This document shows positions 44,653 to 53,401 of a DNA stretch of 64,000 nt, one piece after another; positions within the stretch are counted from its first letter, which is position 1, and each line of letters begins with the position of its first letter. The DNA is from Flavobacterium cupreum (lineage in GTDB: Bacteria > Bacteroidota > Bacteroidia > Flavobacteriales > Flavobacteriaceae), in NCBI RefSeq assembly GCF_003996965.1, contig NZ_QWDM01000006.1:124001-188000 (forward strand), read 5' to 3'. Under the pieces are notes generated by a model. It did no database searches, was not told where the DNA came from, and worked only from the letters and a program-made list of their open reading frames with translations. The translations under genes were made by a program, and so were the position numbers.

Positions 44653-45741
44653 TTACAATTGATTGACTTCAATTTTTGTCAATTCAGCTAATTCTAAAAT
44701 TCTGTATACATCACTTTTATTGGCAACAAAAAACAGGTAATTGTCTCCGTGGGTATCGTAGGTCATTAATTCCAGATTACGTTTTTCCAAAGCAGACTGA
44801 ATATACGGAAACAATTCATGACTGAAGGTTTCTTCAGGATATTCGAAATTAAGATCTTCTCCTATCATTTCTGAAATAAAATATTCGGCATCTTCGGGAT
44901 CGAATTTCCAGTCGCTGTTCCAGGCATCTATACTTTCGAAAAAATCAAAATGGCCTTCGACTTTTTCGTAATAGTCTTTTGCCTCATTTTTAAAAGCTGC
45001 AAAAAGCTTTTTGGATTGTTTTTTCAGTTCTTTTTCTTCAATATTACCTCTTGAAACTAACTTTATAAACTCTGCAAAGGTTTCACTAGTCACCTGTTCA
45101 AGTTCTATTAAATTTTCTGAAGAAGGAAGCTCAATGCTTTCCGGAATTTCAATATTTATATATTGGCAGATGCCCTGCAACACTATTTTAAAATCTTTGA
45201 TTCCAATTTCCTGTGTTTCGTTTTTAGGCTTGTTGACATCCAGATATTCAGTATCGAGCAATCCTTTTATATAATCTATAAAATGACTGCCTGAATATAA
45301 AATTTTGAAATCGTTTATCTCTAAGCTATTTGTGCAGCAAAATATGATGATGAAATTATTTAAAACACGGTTAAAATACTTTTTCATTTCCGCACCCGGC
45401 TCTGAATAGAACTGAATATGAATAAAATCGTATTCTAAATCCTGTTCTATAATTTCTTCGGAGAGAATGCCTATGTCAATCTTTTTATAAAGCTCATTTA
45501 AAACTTCATACGCATTTTTAAATCCTGCTTTTTCAATTTGCGCTTTGCCTTCATCATGATCTAAGGAAGTTGGAAATGCATACAAATTCACAGAAACAGT
45601 ATCGTGAATTCCCTTCATTTTAAATTCTATACTATTTTGTTCATGATACAAATACGCATAGATTGAATCGATAACATCAAAAGAAATAATTGATTTTGGA
45701 TCGTTGTTTCTGCCAAATAAATTCGAAAAGAAGTCCTTCAT
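44653..45741 (-). CDS. Hypothetical protein, 362 aa
   Basis: I do not recognise the N-terminal half. The protein is cytosolic and acidic, starting MKDFFSNLFGRNND. The C-terminal 90 residues (about 265-355, SIDAWNSDWKFDPEDAEYF ... YDTHGDNYLFFVANKSDV) look like the domain I know as DUF6630, but this is a weak memory match. It is read leftward after the SMI1-type gene and separated from it by the 48-codon tail described below. The two may form a small immunity-like cluster. No toxin gene is visible. Confidence 0.65.
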   Translation of the reverse strand: MKDFFSNLFGRNNDPKSIISFDVIDSIYAYLYHEQNSIEFKMKGIHDTVSVNLYAFPTSLDHDEGKAQIEKAGFKNAYEVLNELYKKIDIGILSEEIIEQDLEYDFIHIQFYSEPGAEMKKYFNRVLNNFIIIFCCTNSLEINDFKILYSGSHFIDYIKGLLDTEYLDVNKPKNETQEIGIKDFKIVLQGICQYINIEIPESIELPSSENLIELEQVTSETFAEFIKLVSRGNIEEKELKKQSKKLFAAFKNEAKDYYEKVEGHFDFFESIDAWNSDWKFDPEDAEYFISEMIGEDLNFEYPEETFSHELFPYIQSALEKRNLELMTYDTHGDNYLFFVANKSDVYRILELAELTKIEVNQL

Positions 45742-45780
45742 TTTAGAGACAATAAGTTTTTGAGTCTAAATTAGGCATTT

Positions 45781-45927
45781 TTATTCATTTGTATATTCAA
45801 AAGTAGTATCCATTTTATCGAAAAAAATAATTTCAGCAAGTAGCTTTTTCATTTCAATATCGGTTAGAAATCCTCTTGCATCTTCTTTACTTTTACTAAT
45901 CAAAATTTGATAATCAATAATGTCCCG
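45781..45927 (-). pseudogene. In-frame C-terminal continuation of the SMI1-type gene beyond its stop codon
   Basis: After the TAA at 45928-45930 the same frame stays open for 48 further codons, to a second TAA at 45781. The peptide reads as ordinary protein (RDIIDYQILISKSKEDARG..., then MKKLLAEIIFFDKMD and TTFEYTNE). The fit with the preceding helical tail suggests one gene of 232 codons carrying a nonsense codon, such as CAA to TAA. It could instead be the remnant of a separate gene. Confidence 0.6.
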
Positions 45928-46479
45928 TTACAATAAATCTTGTAAAACCTCCTTTTGTTGCTCAGTTAAATACTTTTTATGAGATTTAAATACCTTTTCA
46001 ATATTATCCCTAAACTCCTCTTCATCTTCCTCATCATCCATATCTTGTTGTGACATATCGGTCAATAATGTTCTGAAAATAAAATCTCCCAGATTTTTTG
46101 CCAAATATTCTGCCTCACTCATATCGTGACATAACAAAACTATGGGCACATTTCCATTTTCTTCTTCATTTAGAAAAAAACAAAAGTGATCACCAGCACC
46201 ACTTTTAGCAAATGGAACGAATTTAAATTCTTTATTAATCTGACGGTAATCATCAGGATCGGTAAGCCTTTCTATTTCTCTAGTAATACTTTCCAAATTA
46301 AGCAGCTCAAAATCATACGAATGTAAAAGTAGTGGTGGATTTTCTTTTAATTTCGGATAAACATGTGAATACCAATTAGGTCCACATTCACCTAAATCAA
46401 GCATTCCATCTTCACATAACTGTTTATACAAAATAGGATACTCAAACTGGTATTTTTTCTCAATATCTTGCAGTATCAT
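45928..46479 (-). CDS. SMI1/KNR4 (SUKH)-type protein, truncated by a stop
   Basis: A 183-aa cytosolic protein from the ATG at 46477-46479 (MILQDIEKKYQFEYP). The upstream frame to 46542 is an AT-rich extension with no support. The order of conserved features fits the SUKH superfamily: an N-terminal helix with the PILYKQLC motif, LLLHSYDFELLN, PFAKSGAGDHFCFFLNEE, and VPIVLLCHDMSEAEYLAKNL with the ending helix DFIFRTL. SUKH proteins often act as immunity proteins against polymorphic toxins. An acidic helical tail (DDEEDEEEFRDNIEKVFKSHKKYL) follows, and then the in-frame stop. Confidence 0.72.
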   Translation of the reverse strand: MILQDIEKKYQFEYPILYKQLCEDGMLDLGECGPNWYSHVYPKLKENPPLLLHSYDFELLNLESITREIERLTDPDDYRQINKEFKFVPFAKSGAGDHFCFFLNEEENGNVPIVLLCHDMSEAEYLAKNLGDFIFRTLLTDMSQQDMDDEEDEEEFRDNIEKVFKSHKKYLTEQQKEVLQDLL

Positions 46480-46548
46480 TGTTTTAAGTTTTAATTTTCT
46501 TACAAATTTAAAAAATAATACTTTTACTACAAAATAAATCAATGAATT

Positions 46549-48108
46549 TTATTTCAAAGTTTCAGCAATCATTAAAGCACATTTTTCACCATCAATAGCT
46601 GCTGAAATGATTCCGCCTGCGTAACCTGCTCCTTCTCCGCACGGATACAGGCCTTTTATTTGCAAATGTTCATAAGTTAACGGATCCCTCGGAATTCTGA
46701 CCGGAGACGAAGTTCGGCTTTCCGGAGCGTGCAAAATAGCTTCGTTGGTTAAATAACCTCGCATTGATTTTCCGAATTCTTTAAATCCTTCGCGTAAAAT
46801 CTGCGATAAGAATCCGGGGAAAACCTGACCCATTTCCACTGAAGTTGTTCCCGGAACATAGGAAGTTTTAGGAATAGCTGCCGAAACTTTATTTTGAGTA
46901 AAATCAATCATTCTTTGTGCCGGTACTTTTTGGGTTTGTCCTGCCAAATGCCACGCTTTTTGCTCGATGCTTTTTTGGAATTCCATTCCGGCCAAAGCGC
47001 CAAATTTTTCGAAAGGTTTAAAATCTTCCAGTTTCAGTTCGATCACGATTCCGGAATTTGCCGTTGCCTGATCCCGTTTTGATGGTGACCAGCCGTTCGT
47101 AACTACCTCACCCGGACTGGTGGCACAAGGCGCAATGACACCACCCGGACACATACAGAACGAATACATGCCCCGGCCGTTAACCTGCTTGACAATAGAA
47201 TACGGCGCCGGAGGCAAATGCTCCCCGCGGTAATCACAGCTGTACTGAATACTGTCTATTAATTCCTGCGAATGTTCTGCACGAACTCCCAATGCAAAGG
47301 GTTTGGCCTCGATAAAAATTTTCTTACTGTCCAGTAATTCAAAAATATCACGCGCAGAATGTCCCGTTGCCAGGATTAATTTATTCGCCTGAATCGTATC
47401 TCCGTTTTGGGTTACCACTCCTTCTACTTCATTATTTTTTACCAAAATATCGGTAACTTTGGTATCAAACAAAACCTGACCGCCAAATTCGATAATTTTG
47501 TTTCGAATGTCTTCGATGATTTTAGGCAGTTTATTGGTTCCGATATGCGGGTGTGCTTCCACCAAAATATCCTCCGAGGCTCCAAAAGCAACCAGAAGTT
47601 CCAAAATTCGGGTTACATCGCCGCGTTTTTTAGAACGGGTATACAATTTGCCATCAGAATAAGTTCCCGCTCCGCCTTCGCCAAAACAATAATTGGAATC
47701 TTCGTTAACCAGATGATCTACATTGATGGCTTTCAGGTCACGACGGCGTCCACGGACATCTTTTCCACGTTCCAGCACAATCGGTTTTAAACCTAATTCT
47801 ATGAGTTGCAATGCCGCAAAAAGTCCTGCGGGGCCAGCGCCAACCACAATTACTTCCTGAGCTTTAGAGACATCTTTATATGTCGGTAATTCTATTTTAG
47901 TTTCCTGAAAAGGCTCACCTTTTAAATATATCAGTACTTTCAGATTGATTTTTATCGCTTTTTGACGCGCATCAATGGATCGTTTCAGGATCGAAACGTG
48001 TTGAATTTCTTTAGGGGAAACTTTTAACTGTTTAGACAAATGGTCATGAAGCAGCAATTCGTTTGCAGCAATTTCTGGTGTTACCTGAAGTAAAAGTTCT
48101 CTTGGCAT
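46549..48108 (-). CDS. FAD-dependent oxidoreductase of the COG2509 type
   Basis: A 519-aa flavoprotein. An N-terminal basic domain (about 1-85, with SILKRSIDARQKAIKINLKV) is followed by a Rossmann FAD-binding motif VIVVGAGPAGLFAALQL, the second cluster VLERGKDVRGRRRD, CFGEGGAGTYSDGKLYTR, LATGHSARDIF, and the C-terminal GLYPCGEGAGYAGGIISAAIDG. The family is widely conserved, but its physiological substrate is unknown. Monocistronic, with a palindromic element upstream. Confidence 0.9.
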   Translation of the reverse strand: MPRELLLQVTPEIAANELLLHDHLSKQLKVSPKEIQHVSILKRSIDARQKAIKINLKVLIYLKGEPFQETKIELPTYKDVSKAQEVIVVGAGPAGLFAALQLIELGLKPIVLERGKDVRGRRRDLKAINVDHLVNEDSNYCFGEGGAGTYSDGKLYTRSKKRGDVTRILELLVAFGASEDILVEAHPHIGTNKLPKIIEDIRNKIIEFGGQVLFDTKVTDILVKNNEVEGVVTQNGDTIQANKLILATGHSARDIFELLDSKKIFIEAKPFALGVRAEHSQELIDSIQYSCDYRGEHLPPAPYSIVKQVNGRGMYSFCMCPGGVIAPCATSPGEVVTNGWSPSKRDQATANSGIVIELKLEDFKPFEKFGALAGMEFQKSIEQKAWHLAGQTQKVPAQRMIDFTQNKVSAAIPKTSYVPGTTSVEMGQVFPGFLSQILREGFKEFGKSMRGYLTNEAILHAPESRTSSPVRIPRDPLTYEHLQIKGLYPCGEGAGYAGGIISAAIDGEKCALMIAETLK

Positions 48109-48188
48109 TGTATTTTATTTTATGCTATTAGCTTTTCTATTTATGAAAAGAACATGCAAAAATACTATTTTGAACTGACTTTATATAA

Positions 48189-48333
48189 TTAACCGCAAAG
48201 TGCGCTAAGATTTTTTAAAGGTATTGTTTTATAAAAACAAAAAGTTCGCAAAGCTTTGTATTGATCTAGCTTTGCGAACTTTGTGTTTTCTACGCATATA
48301 GTAAAATTAAATCTTAGCGCACTTTGCGGTTAA
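48189..48333. repeat. Two-layer nested palindrome, second copy of the CCGCAAAG element
   Basis: A perfect 25-nt outer inverted repeat (48189-48213 with 48309-48333, TTAACCGCAAAGTGCGCTAAG...). The perfect 15-nt inner pair is AAAGTTCGCAAAGCT (48241-48255) with its complement at 48268-48282. The inner 15-nt arm is the same as in the element at 37857-38176. It lies in the 302-bp gap between the divergent FAD oxidoreductase and 79-aa genes. No ORF. Confidence 0.85.
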
Positions 48334-48352
48334 TTATGCCGCGATTTTTCCC

Positions 48353-48381
48353 TTGTCCGTAAAATAGACTTTGTACCTTTG
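48353..48381 (+). promoter_or_regulatory. Promoter of the 79-aa gene
   Basis: TTG (48353-48355), 18 nt, TACCTTTG (48374-48381); the expected start site is about 7 nt further, giving a leader of about 22 nt before the ATG at 48411. Confidence 0.65.
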
Positions 48382-48410
48382 ACCCTCAAAACCTTTGCAC
48401 CTTTAAAAAA

Positions 48411-48650
48411 ATGTCTAGAAAAATAAAATTGATTTGGGATTTCCGGGGTCCAGCTTCGGCAAAAACAGCAGAACATCACGAAATTCATTTGAAAGAATAT
48501 ATCGCTATCGAAAAACTTCCGTTGAATATTACGGGTTTTAAAGTGATCAGCGAAATGCACGCCATTGCTTTTATGGTGGTGACTGATGAAAATATGATTC
48601 CCGTAAGAGATGCTTTGAAGCCGCATCGGGGAGAGGTTTACTCAGAATAA
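48411..48650 (+). CDS. Conserved small protein, 79 aa
   Basis: I do not recognise a named family. It starts MSRKIKLIWDFRGPASAKTAEHH and shows KEYIAIEKLPL, GFKVISEMHAIAFMVV and VRDALKPHRGEVYSE. The protein is short, soluble and rich in His near the N-terminus (AEHHEIHLKEY). The near-consensus promoter and clean frame make it a real gene. A role in metal or redox chemistry would be a guess. Convergent with recQ; the gap holds an inverted repeat. Confidence 0.75.
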   Translation: MSRKIKLIWDFRGPASAKTAEHHEIHLKEYIAIEKLPLNITGFKVISEMHAIAFMVVTDENMIPVRDALKPHRGEVYSE

Positions 48651-48762
48651 AATTCCAATTTTTTAAACTCCAAATTCCAAGTTTGGAAATCATTGAAAAT
48701 AAAAATCCAAATTCCAAACTATCGCTAGCACTTGGAGTTTGGAATTTATAAATTTTGGAATT
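48651..48762. repeat. Imperfect AATTCCAA-type inverted repeat
   Basis: The left arm (about 48651-48680, ATTCCAATTTTTTAAACTCC...) and the right arm (about 48730-48762, CTTGGAGTTTGGAATTT...) are partly complementary, with TTGGAATTT words in both. The element lies between the convergent 79-aa gene and recQ and resembles the outer layer of the palindrome at 37857. Confidence 0.55.
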
Positions 48763-48768
48763 TAATTT

Positions 48769-50964
48769 TTAATTCGCTACCTCGCTGATAAACTTAATAC
48801 GCATCAAACGTAATTCATCAATATCATAATCACCATCGAATTCTTTCAGGGCGTCTTCGATTTTATCGGATTCTGATTCCATGAAATAATCGTGAATTTC
48901 TTCCTGCTGATCATCATCAAGCATATCGTCAACCCAATATTTGATATTCAGTTTGGTTCCGGCGTACACAATTTGCTCCATTTCTTTAATCAGCGCATCC
49001 ATTGTAAGTCCCTTGGCGGAAGCGATATCTTTCAGGGATAATTTTCGATCTATGTTCTGAATGATGTATAATTTATTGGCAGAGTTTACTCCGGTAGATT
49101 TTACGACTAAGTCATCCGGGCGAATGATATCATTATCTTCTACATAACGATTAATCAGGGTAATAAAATCAGCACCGTATTTTTTTGCTTTTCCTTCACC
49201 AACACCGTGAATGTTATATAACTCAGTCAGGCTAATCGGGTATTTCAGGGCCATATCTTCAAGAGAAGGATCCTGAAATACAACAAAAGGAGGAACCCCG
49301 AGTTTTTTGGCTACTTTTTTTCGCAGCTCACGCAACATTCCCATCAGGACTTCATCGGCTGTACCGGATGATTTAGAAGCTGTTACGATTGCCTCGTCTT
49401 CAGACTCATTGTATTCGTGGTCTTCAGACATCATAAAGGAAACCGGGTTTTTAATAAAATCCAGTCCGGCTTCTGTAATTTTTATGATTCCGTATGTTTC
49501 AATATCTTTAGACAAATAACCGGTTACCAGCACCTGTCTTAATAGCGCCATCCAATATTTTTCGTCATGGTCAGAACCTTTACCGAAGAAAGATTGTGTA
49601 TCTGTTTTATGTGCTTTAATGACAGCGTTTATACGGCCGATTAAAGTAAATACAATTTCTTTTGATTTATAAATATGTTTGGTATCGCGAACAATTTCCA
49701 ACAATTTAACAACTTGTTCCTTGGCTTCGATTTTATTTTTCGGATTACGGACGTTGTCATCCATGTCTGCACCTTCGCCTGTTTCGCTGTCAAATTCTTC
49801 ACCAAAATAATGGAGCAGGAATTTTCTACGAGACATTGAGGTTTCGGCGTAAGCCACCACTTCCTGTAAAAGTGCAAAACCAATTTCCTGTTCTGCCACC
49901 GGTTTTCCGGACATGAATTTCTCCAGCTTTTCTACATCTTTATAGGAGTAATAGGCCAGGCAATGCCCTTCACCCCCGTCACGGCCTGCACGGCCTGTTT
50001 CCTGATAATAACTTTCTAATGATTTTGGAATATCATGATGAATAACAAAACGAACGTCCGGCTTGTCAATTCCCATTCCGAAAGCGATGGTTGCCACTAC
50101 TACATCTACATCTTCCATCAGGAACATGTCCTGGTGTTTGGCTCTGGTCTTGGCATCTAAACCTGCGTGATACGGAACGGCACTTATTCCGTTAACCTGT
50201 AAAACTTCGGCAATAGATTCTACTTTTTTACGGCTCAGGCAGTAAATAATTCCTGACTTGCCTTTGTGTTGTTTGATGAACCGAATAATATCCGATTCTA
50301 TGTTTTTAGTTTTTGTACGAACTTCGTAGTATAAATTGGGTCTGTTAAATGATGCTTTGAAGGTATTTGCATCAGACATGTCCAGATTTTTAAGAATATC
50401 TTCCTGAACTTTTGGTGTTGCAGTGGCGGTTAGACCAATAATAGGCACCTGCCCTAATTGTTTGATTATATTTTTCAGATTTCGGTATTCCGGCCTGAAA
50501 TCATGTCCCCATTCCGAGATACAGTGTGCTTCATCAATTGCCACAAATGAAATGGGCACACTTTGCAAAAAGGCGACATATTCTTCTTTTGTTAAAGATT
50601 CCGGTGCCACGTAAAGAAGTTTGGTCAGTCCGGAAGTTATGTCTTTTTTAACCTGTGCAATTTCTGTTTTGGTGAGGGATGAATTTAATACGTGTGCAAT
50701 TCCGTTTTCTGAAGAAAGGCTTCGAATCGCATCAACCTGATTTTTCATCAAAGCAATTAAAGGAGAAACAACGATAGCAGTTCCTTCCTGAATTAAAGCG
50801 GGTAATTGATAACAAAGAGACTTTCCACCGCCTGTAGGCATAATGACAAAAGTGTTCGTCTTACCTAGGATACTTGTAATGACTTGCTCCTGCAAGCCCT
50901 TAAATTGGCTAAAGCCGAAATACTTCTTTAATTCCTTGTGTATTTCAATTTCGTTTGAATTCAT
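48769..50964 (-). CDS. recQ: ATP-dependent DNA helicase RecQ
   Basis: A 731-aa 3'-5' helicase acting in recombination and fork repair. Walker A MPTGGGKSLCYQLPA (about 42-56), the DExH box AIDEAHCISEWGHDFRPEY, ATATPKVQEDI, YHAGLD, FGMGIDKPDVRFVIHHD and the QETGRAGRDG arginine-finger motif are all clear. The RQC region lacks a strong Zn-Cys cluster as far as I can see. An HRDC domain follows at about 540-615 (ELRKKVAKKLGVPPFVVFQD, YNIHGVGEGKAKKYG). It is divergent from kdsD, and the two start codons are 87 bp apart. Confidence 0.96.
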   Translation of the reverse strand: MNSNEIEIHKELKKYFGFSQFKGLQEQVITSILGKTNTFVIMPTGGGKSLCYQLPALIQEGTAIVVSPLIALMKNQVDAIRSLSSENGIAHVLNSSLTKTEIAQVKKDITSGLTKLLYVAPESLTKEEYVAFLQSVPISFVAIDEAHCISEWGHDFRPEYRNLKNIIKQLGQVPIIGLTATATPKVQEDILKNLDMSDANTFKASFNRPNLYYEVRTKTKNIESDIIRFIKQHKGKSGIIYCLSRKKVESIAEVLQVNGISAVPYHAGLDAKTRAKHQDMFLMEDVDVVVATIAFGMGIDKPDVRFVIHHDIPKSLESYYQETGRAGRDGGEGHCLAYYSYKDVEKLEKFMSGKPVAEQEIGFALLQEVVAYAETSMSRRKFLLHYFGEEFDSETGEGADMDDNVRNPKNKIEAKEQVVKLLEIVRDTKHIYKSKEIVFTLIGRINAVIKAHKTDTQSFFGKGSDHDEKYWMALLRQVLVTGYLSKDIETYGIIKITEAGLDFIKNPVSFMMSEDHEYNESEDEAIVTASKSSGTADEVLMGMLRELRKKVAKKLGVPPFVVFQDPSLEDMALKYPISLTELYNIHGVGEGKAKKYGADFITLINRYVEDNDIIRPDDLVVKSTGVNSANKLYIIQNIDRKLSLKDIASAKGLTMDALIKEMEQIVYAGTKLNIKYWVDDMLDDDQQEEIHDYFMESESDKIEDALKEFDGDYDIDELRLMRIKFISEVAN

Positions 50965-50988
50965 TCTTTATATTAATGGTAATTTGTA

Positions 50989-50996
50989 TAAATTTG
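50989..50996 (+). promoter_or_regulatory. Probable -7 box of kdsD-tatC operon
   Basis: TAAATTTG, 55 nt before the proposed TTG start. The ORF track-independent upstream ATG would lie in front of this box, which favours the internal start. No convincing -33. Confidence 0.4.
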
Positions 50997-51050
50997 CAAC
51001 ACATAAAGATACAACTTTCTTTTATACATACAAATTTTAAATATTCTGTT

Positions 51051-52016
51051 TTGATCACAAAAGAAAATATATTAGCCATAGCAAAAAAAACAATACTCTC
51101 TGAAAGTGAAGCAATTACAAAGCTAATTGATTTTTTGGATGAAAATTTTTACGAAGCCACCCAACGCATATACGAAACTAAAGGCCGACTGATCGTAACC
51201 GGCATCGGAAAAAGCGCCATTATTGCGCAAAAAATGGTCGCTACTTTTAACTCAACCGGAACACCTTCTATGTTTTTGCATGCTTCAGAAGCGATTCATG
51301 GTGATTTGGGAATGATACAAAACGAAGATATTATTATTTGCATTTCCAAAAGCGGGAACAGTCCTGAAATAAAGGTCTTGGTTCCGCTCTTAAAACGTTT
51401 TGGAAATACTTTAATTGCCATCACCGGTAACATAACTTCCTTCCTAGCCAAAGGTTCGGATTATGTTTTAAACACTACTGTTGACACGGAAGCCTGTCCC
51501 ATAAATCTTGCACCAACCAACAGTACTACCGCACAACTTGTTATGGGCGACGCTCTTGCCGTTTGTTTAATGGAGATGCGTGACTTTAAACCCGAAGATT
51601 TTGCTGTATATCATCCGGGTGGAGCTTTAGGAAAAAAACTATTGCTTCGCGTAAAAGACATGATTGAACATTCGTTAAAACCGATGGTTGCACCTGAAAC
51701 TTCAGTTAAAAAAGTTATTTTTGAGATATCAGAAAAAAGACTGGGAGTTACTGCTGTTATTGATAATGATAAAATTATCGGAATTATTACCGATGGAGAT
51801 ATCAGAAGAATGCTAAACGACCGTGATACCATCGCTGATTTAACCGCTAAAGATATTATGAGTAAAAACCCTAAATTAGTGTCATCAGAAACAATGGCTG
51901 TTGATGCATTGAATATATTAGAAGATTTTTCGATTACCCAGTTAATCGTTTCTGATAACGGAGAGTACAAAGGAGTATTACATTTACATGACATTTTAAA
52001 AGAAGGAATCGTATAA
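51051..52016 (+). CDS. kdsD: Arabinose-5-phosphate isomerase (KpsF/GutQ/KdsD family)
   Basis: It interconverts ribulose-5-phosphate and arabinose-5-phosphate, the first step to Kdo of LPS. The SIS domain (about 30-170) shows VTGIGKSAIIAQKMVAT, FLHASEAIHGDLGMI and CISKSGNSPEIKVL; PINLAPTNSTTAQLVMGDAL and YHPGGALGKKLL follow. Two CBS domains complete the protein (about 205-320, IIGIITDGDIRRML). A frame opening at 50955 adds a nonhomologous extension. The TTG at 51051 (LITKENILAIAKK) is the best start, giving 321 aa, the usual length. The stop overlaps the tatC ATG (TAATG), so they are translationally coupled. Confidence 0.93.
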   Translation: MITKENILAIAKKTILSESEAITKLIDFLDENFYEATQRIYETKGRLIVTGIGKSAIIAQKMVATFNSTGTPSMFLHASEAIHGDLGMIQNEDIIICISKSGNSPEIKVLVPLLKRFGNTLIAITGNITSFLAKGSDYVLNTTVDTEACPINLAPTNSTTAQLVMGDALAVCLMEMRDFKPEDFAVYHPGGALGKKLLLRVKDMIEHSLKPMVAPETSVKKVIFEISEKRLGVTAVIDNDKIIGIITDGDIRRMLNDRDTIADLTAKDIMSKNPKLVSSETMAVDALNILEDFSITQLIVSDNGEYKGVLHLHDILKEGIV

Positions 52017-52831
52017 TGGCAAAGAAAAACCTTGGCGAGATGTCATTTTTGGACCATCTTGAAGAATTAAGATGGCTTTTGGTCAGAAGCACCATCGCAG
52101 TAATCTTAATGGGAGTTGTGACTTATTTTTTTAGTGATTATTTATTTGACGAAATAATACTTGCTCCTACAAAACCCAGTTTTTTTACATATCAGTGGTT
52201 TTGTGACTTATCACATCAACTGGGATTTGCAGACAGCATTTGCATTACTGAACTGAATTTTATTATTCAGAACACAGAAATGGAAGGACAGGTAAATATT
52301 TTTGTCTGGATGTGTATCCTTGCGGGATTTATTTTAAGCTTCCCTTATATTTTATGGGAACTTTGGAAATTTATTAGTCCGGCTTTGTATGAAAAAGAAA
52401 GAAAAAATGCCAAACTATTTATTTTTACTTCATCATTACTTTTCTTTTTGGGAGTCATATTTGGCTATTACATTGTAATCCCAATGTCCGTAAATTTTGT
52501 GGCCACGTTCTCGATTAGCAAAGTGGTTATTAATCAATTTACAATTGAATCTTATATGGGAATGGTAAAAACCAGTGTCCTGGCCAGCGGATTATTTTTT
52601 GAATTACCGATTATTATTTATTTCTTAACGAAACTAGGCCTTGTAACACCTCTTTTCTTAAGGAAATACTGGAAATATGCCGTAATCATCATTTTGATTA
52701 TCGCCGCAATTGTTACCCCTCCGGATGTGGTGAGCCAGACTATTGTAGCGATACCCATGTTGCTTATTTACGAGGTTAGTATCCTGATTTCAAGGATTGT
52801 TTATAAAAATAAAATGAAAGAAAATGTCTGA
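52016..52831 (+). CDS. tatC: Sec-independent translocase TatC
   Basis: The receptor of the twin-arginine pathway for folded proteins. The N-terminal SFLDHLEELRWLLVRS motif (about 9-24) and six membrane helices (about 22-45, 97-120, 135-157, 175-195, 215-235, 238-258) are seen. The PxxF region FPYILWELWKFISPALYEKER and a conserved Glu/Pro pair also fit. At 271 aa it is of normal length. No tatA gene is next to it. It overlaps kdsD by one base and the next gene by 8 bp. Confidence 0.95.
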   Translation: MAKKNLGEMSFLDHLEELRWLLVRSTIAVILMGVVTYFFSDYLFDEIILAPTKPSFFTYQWFCDLSHQLGFADSICITELNFIIQNTEMEGQVNIFVWMCILAGFILSFPYILWELWKFISPALYEKERKNAKLFIFTSSLLFFLGVIFGYYIVIPMSVNFVATFSISKVVINQFTIESYMGMVKTSVLASGLFFELPIIIYFLTKLGLVTPLFLRKYWKYAVIIILIIAAIVTPPDVVSQTIVAIPMLLIYEVSILISRIVYKNKMKENV

Positions 52832-53174
52832 TATCATTCAAGAATTTAACGACTATCGTTCTAAAATGAACGAAAAATTATTAGCTGACAACAATAAAAT
52901 TGTAAAGAGAATCTTTAACCTTGACACTAATGCGTACGCGCCGGGAGCTCTTGATGTAAAAACAAAAGAACTTTTAGGATTAGTCGCCTCTGCTGTTTTA
53001 CGCTGTGATGACTGTGTCAAATACCATTTGGAAACCAGCCATAAAGAAGGAGTTAGTAAAGAAGAAATGATGGAAGCAATGGGAATCGCAACTTTGGTTG
53101 GCGGAACAATTGTTATCCCGCATTTACGCAGAGCCTATGAATTCTGGGAAGCTTTGGAAGAAGCTGGAAAATAA
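52824..53174 (+). CDS. Carboxymuconolactone decarboxylase (AhpD-like) family protein
   Basis: A 116-aa helical protein with the AhpD-type motif CDDCVKYHLETSHKEG (Cys, Cys and His). This gives it likely peroxidase or disulfide chemistry rather than decarboxylation. Other family features are LDVKTKELLGLVASAV and EEMMEAMGIATLVGGTIVIPH. It is the third gene of the kdsD-tatC operon, overlapping tatC by 8 bp. Redox role and partner are inferred. Confidence 0.88.
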   Translation: MSDIIQEFNDYRSKMNEKLLADNNKIVKRIFNLDTNAYAPGALDVKTKELLGLVASAVLRCDDCVKYHLETSHKEGVSKEEMMEAMGIATLVGGTIVIPHLRRAYEFWEALEEAGK

Positions 53175-53186
53175 TTAGAAAATGTG

Positions 53187-53396
53187 TCAATTAGATAATT
53201 AGATAGTTTCCCGAAATGCTCTAATTATTTAATTCTTAATCACAAAATCTAAATTTTGAAAACGCAATAATTTGTTAATTGATTTATCGGATTGATTATT
53301 TTACATTTATTTTGCCTTTCAAATCAAATTATAAAATTGAATAGTGAGTTAGTTTTTCAATTATCTCATTTTCTAATTACCTAATTATCTAATTGA
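53187..53396. repeat. Inverted repeat flanking the lptB leader
   Basis: A perfect 16-nt arm pair TCAATTAGATAATTAG (53187-53202) and its complement (53381-53396). Each arm has adjacent partial repeats of TAATTAGA/CTAATTA. The element brackets the whole promoter region in front of lptB. It belongs to the same general class of long AT-rich intergenic palindromes. Confidence 0.65.
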
Positions 53397-53401
53397 ACTA
53401 A

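Noticed and set aside
46480..46542. Longer start of the SMI1-type gene
   Set aside because: The extra residues are Phe/Lys-rich translation of AT-rich leader; the SUKH domain begins at the internal ATG.
50955..51050. N-terminal extension of kdsD
   Set aside because: Reading it gives an AT-rich hydrophobic extension that overlaps the recQ start and lies before the probable promoter.
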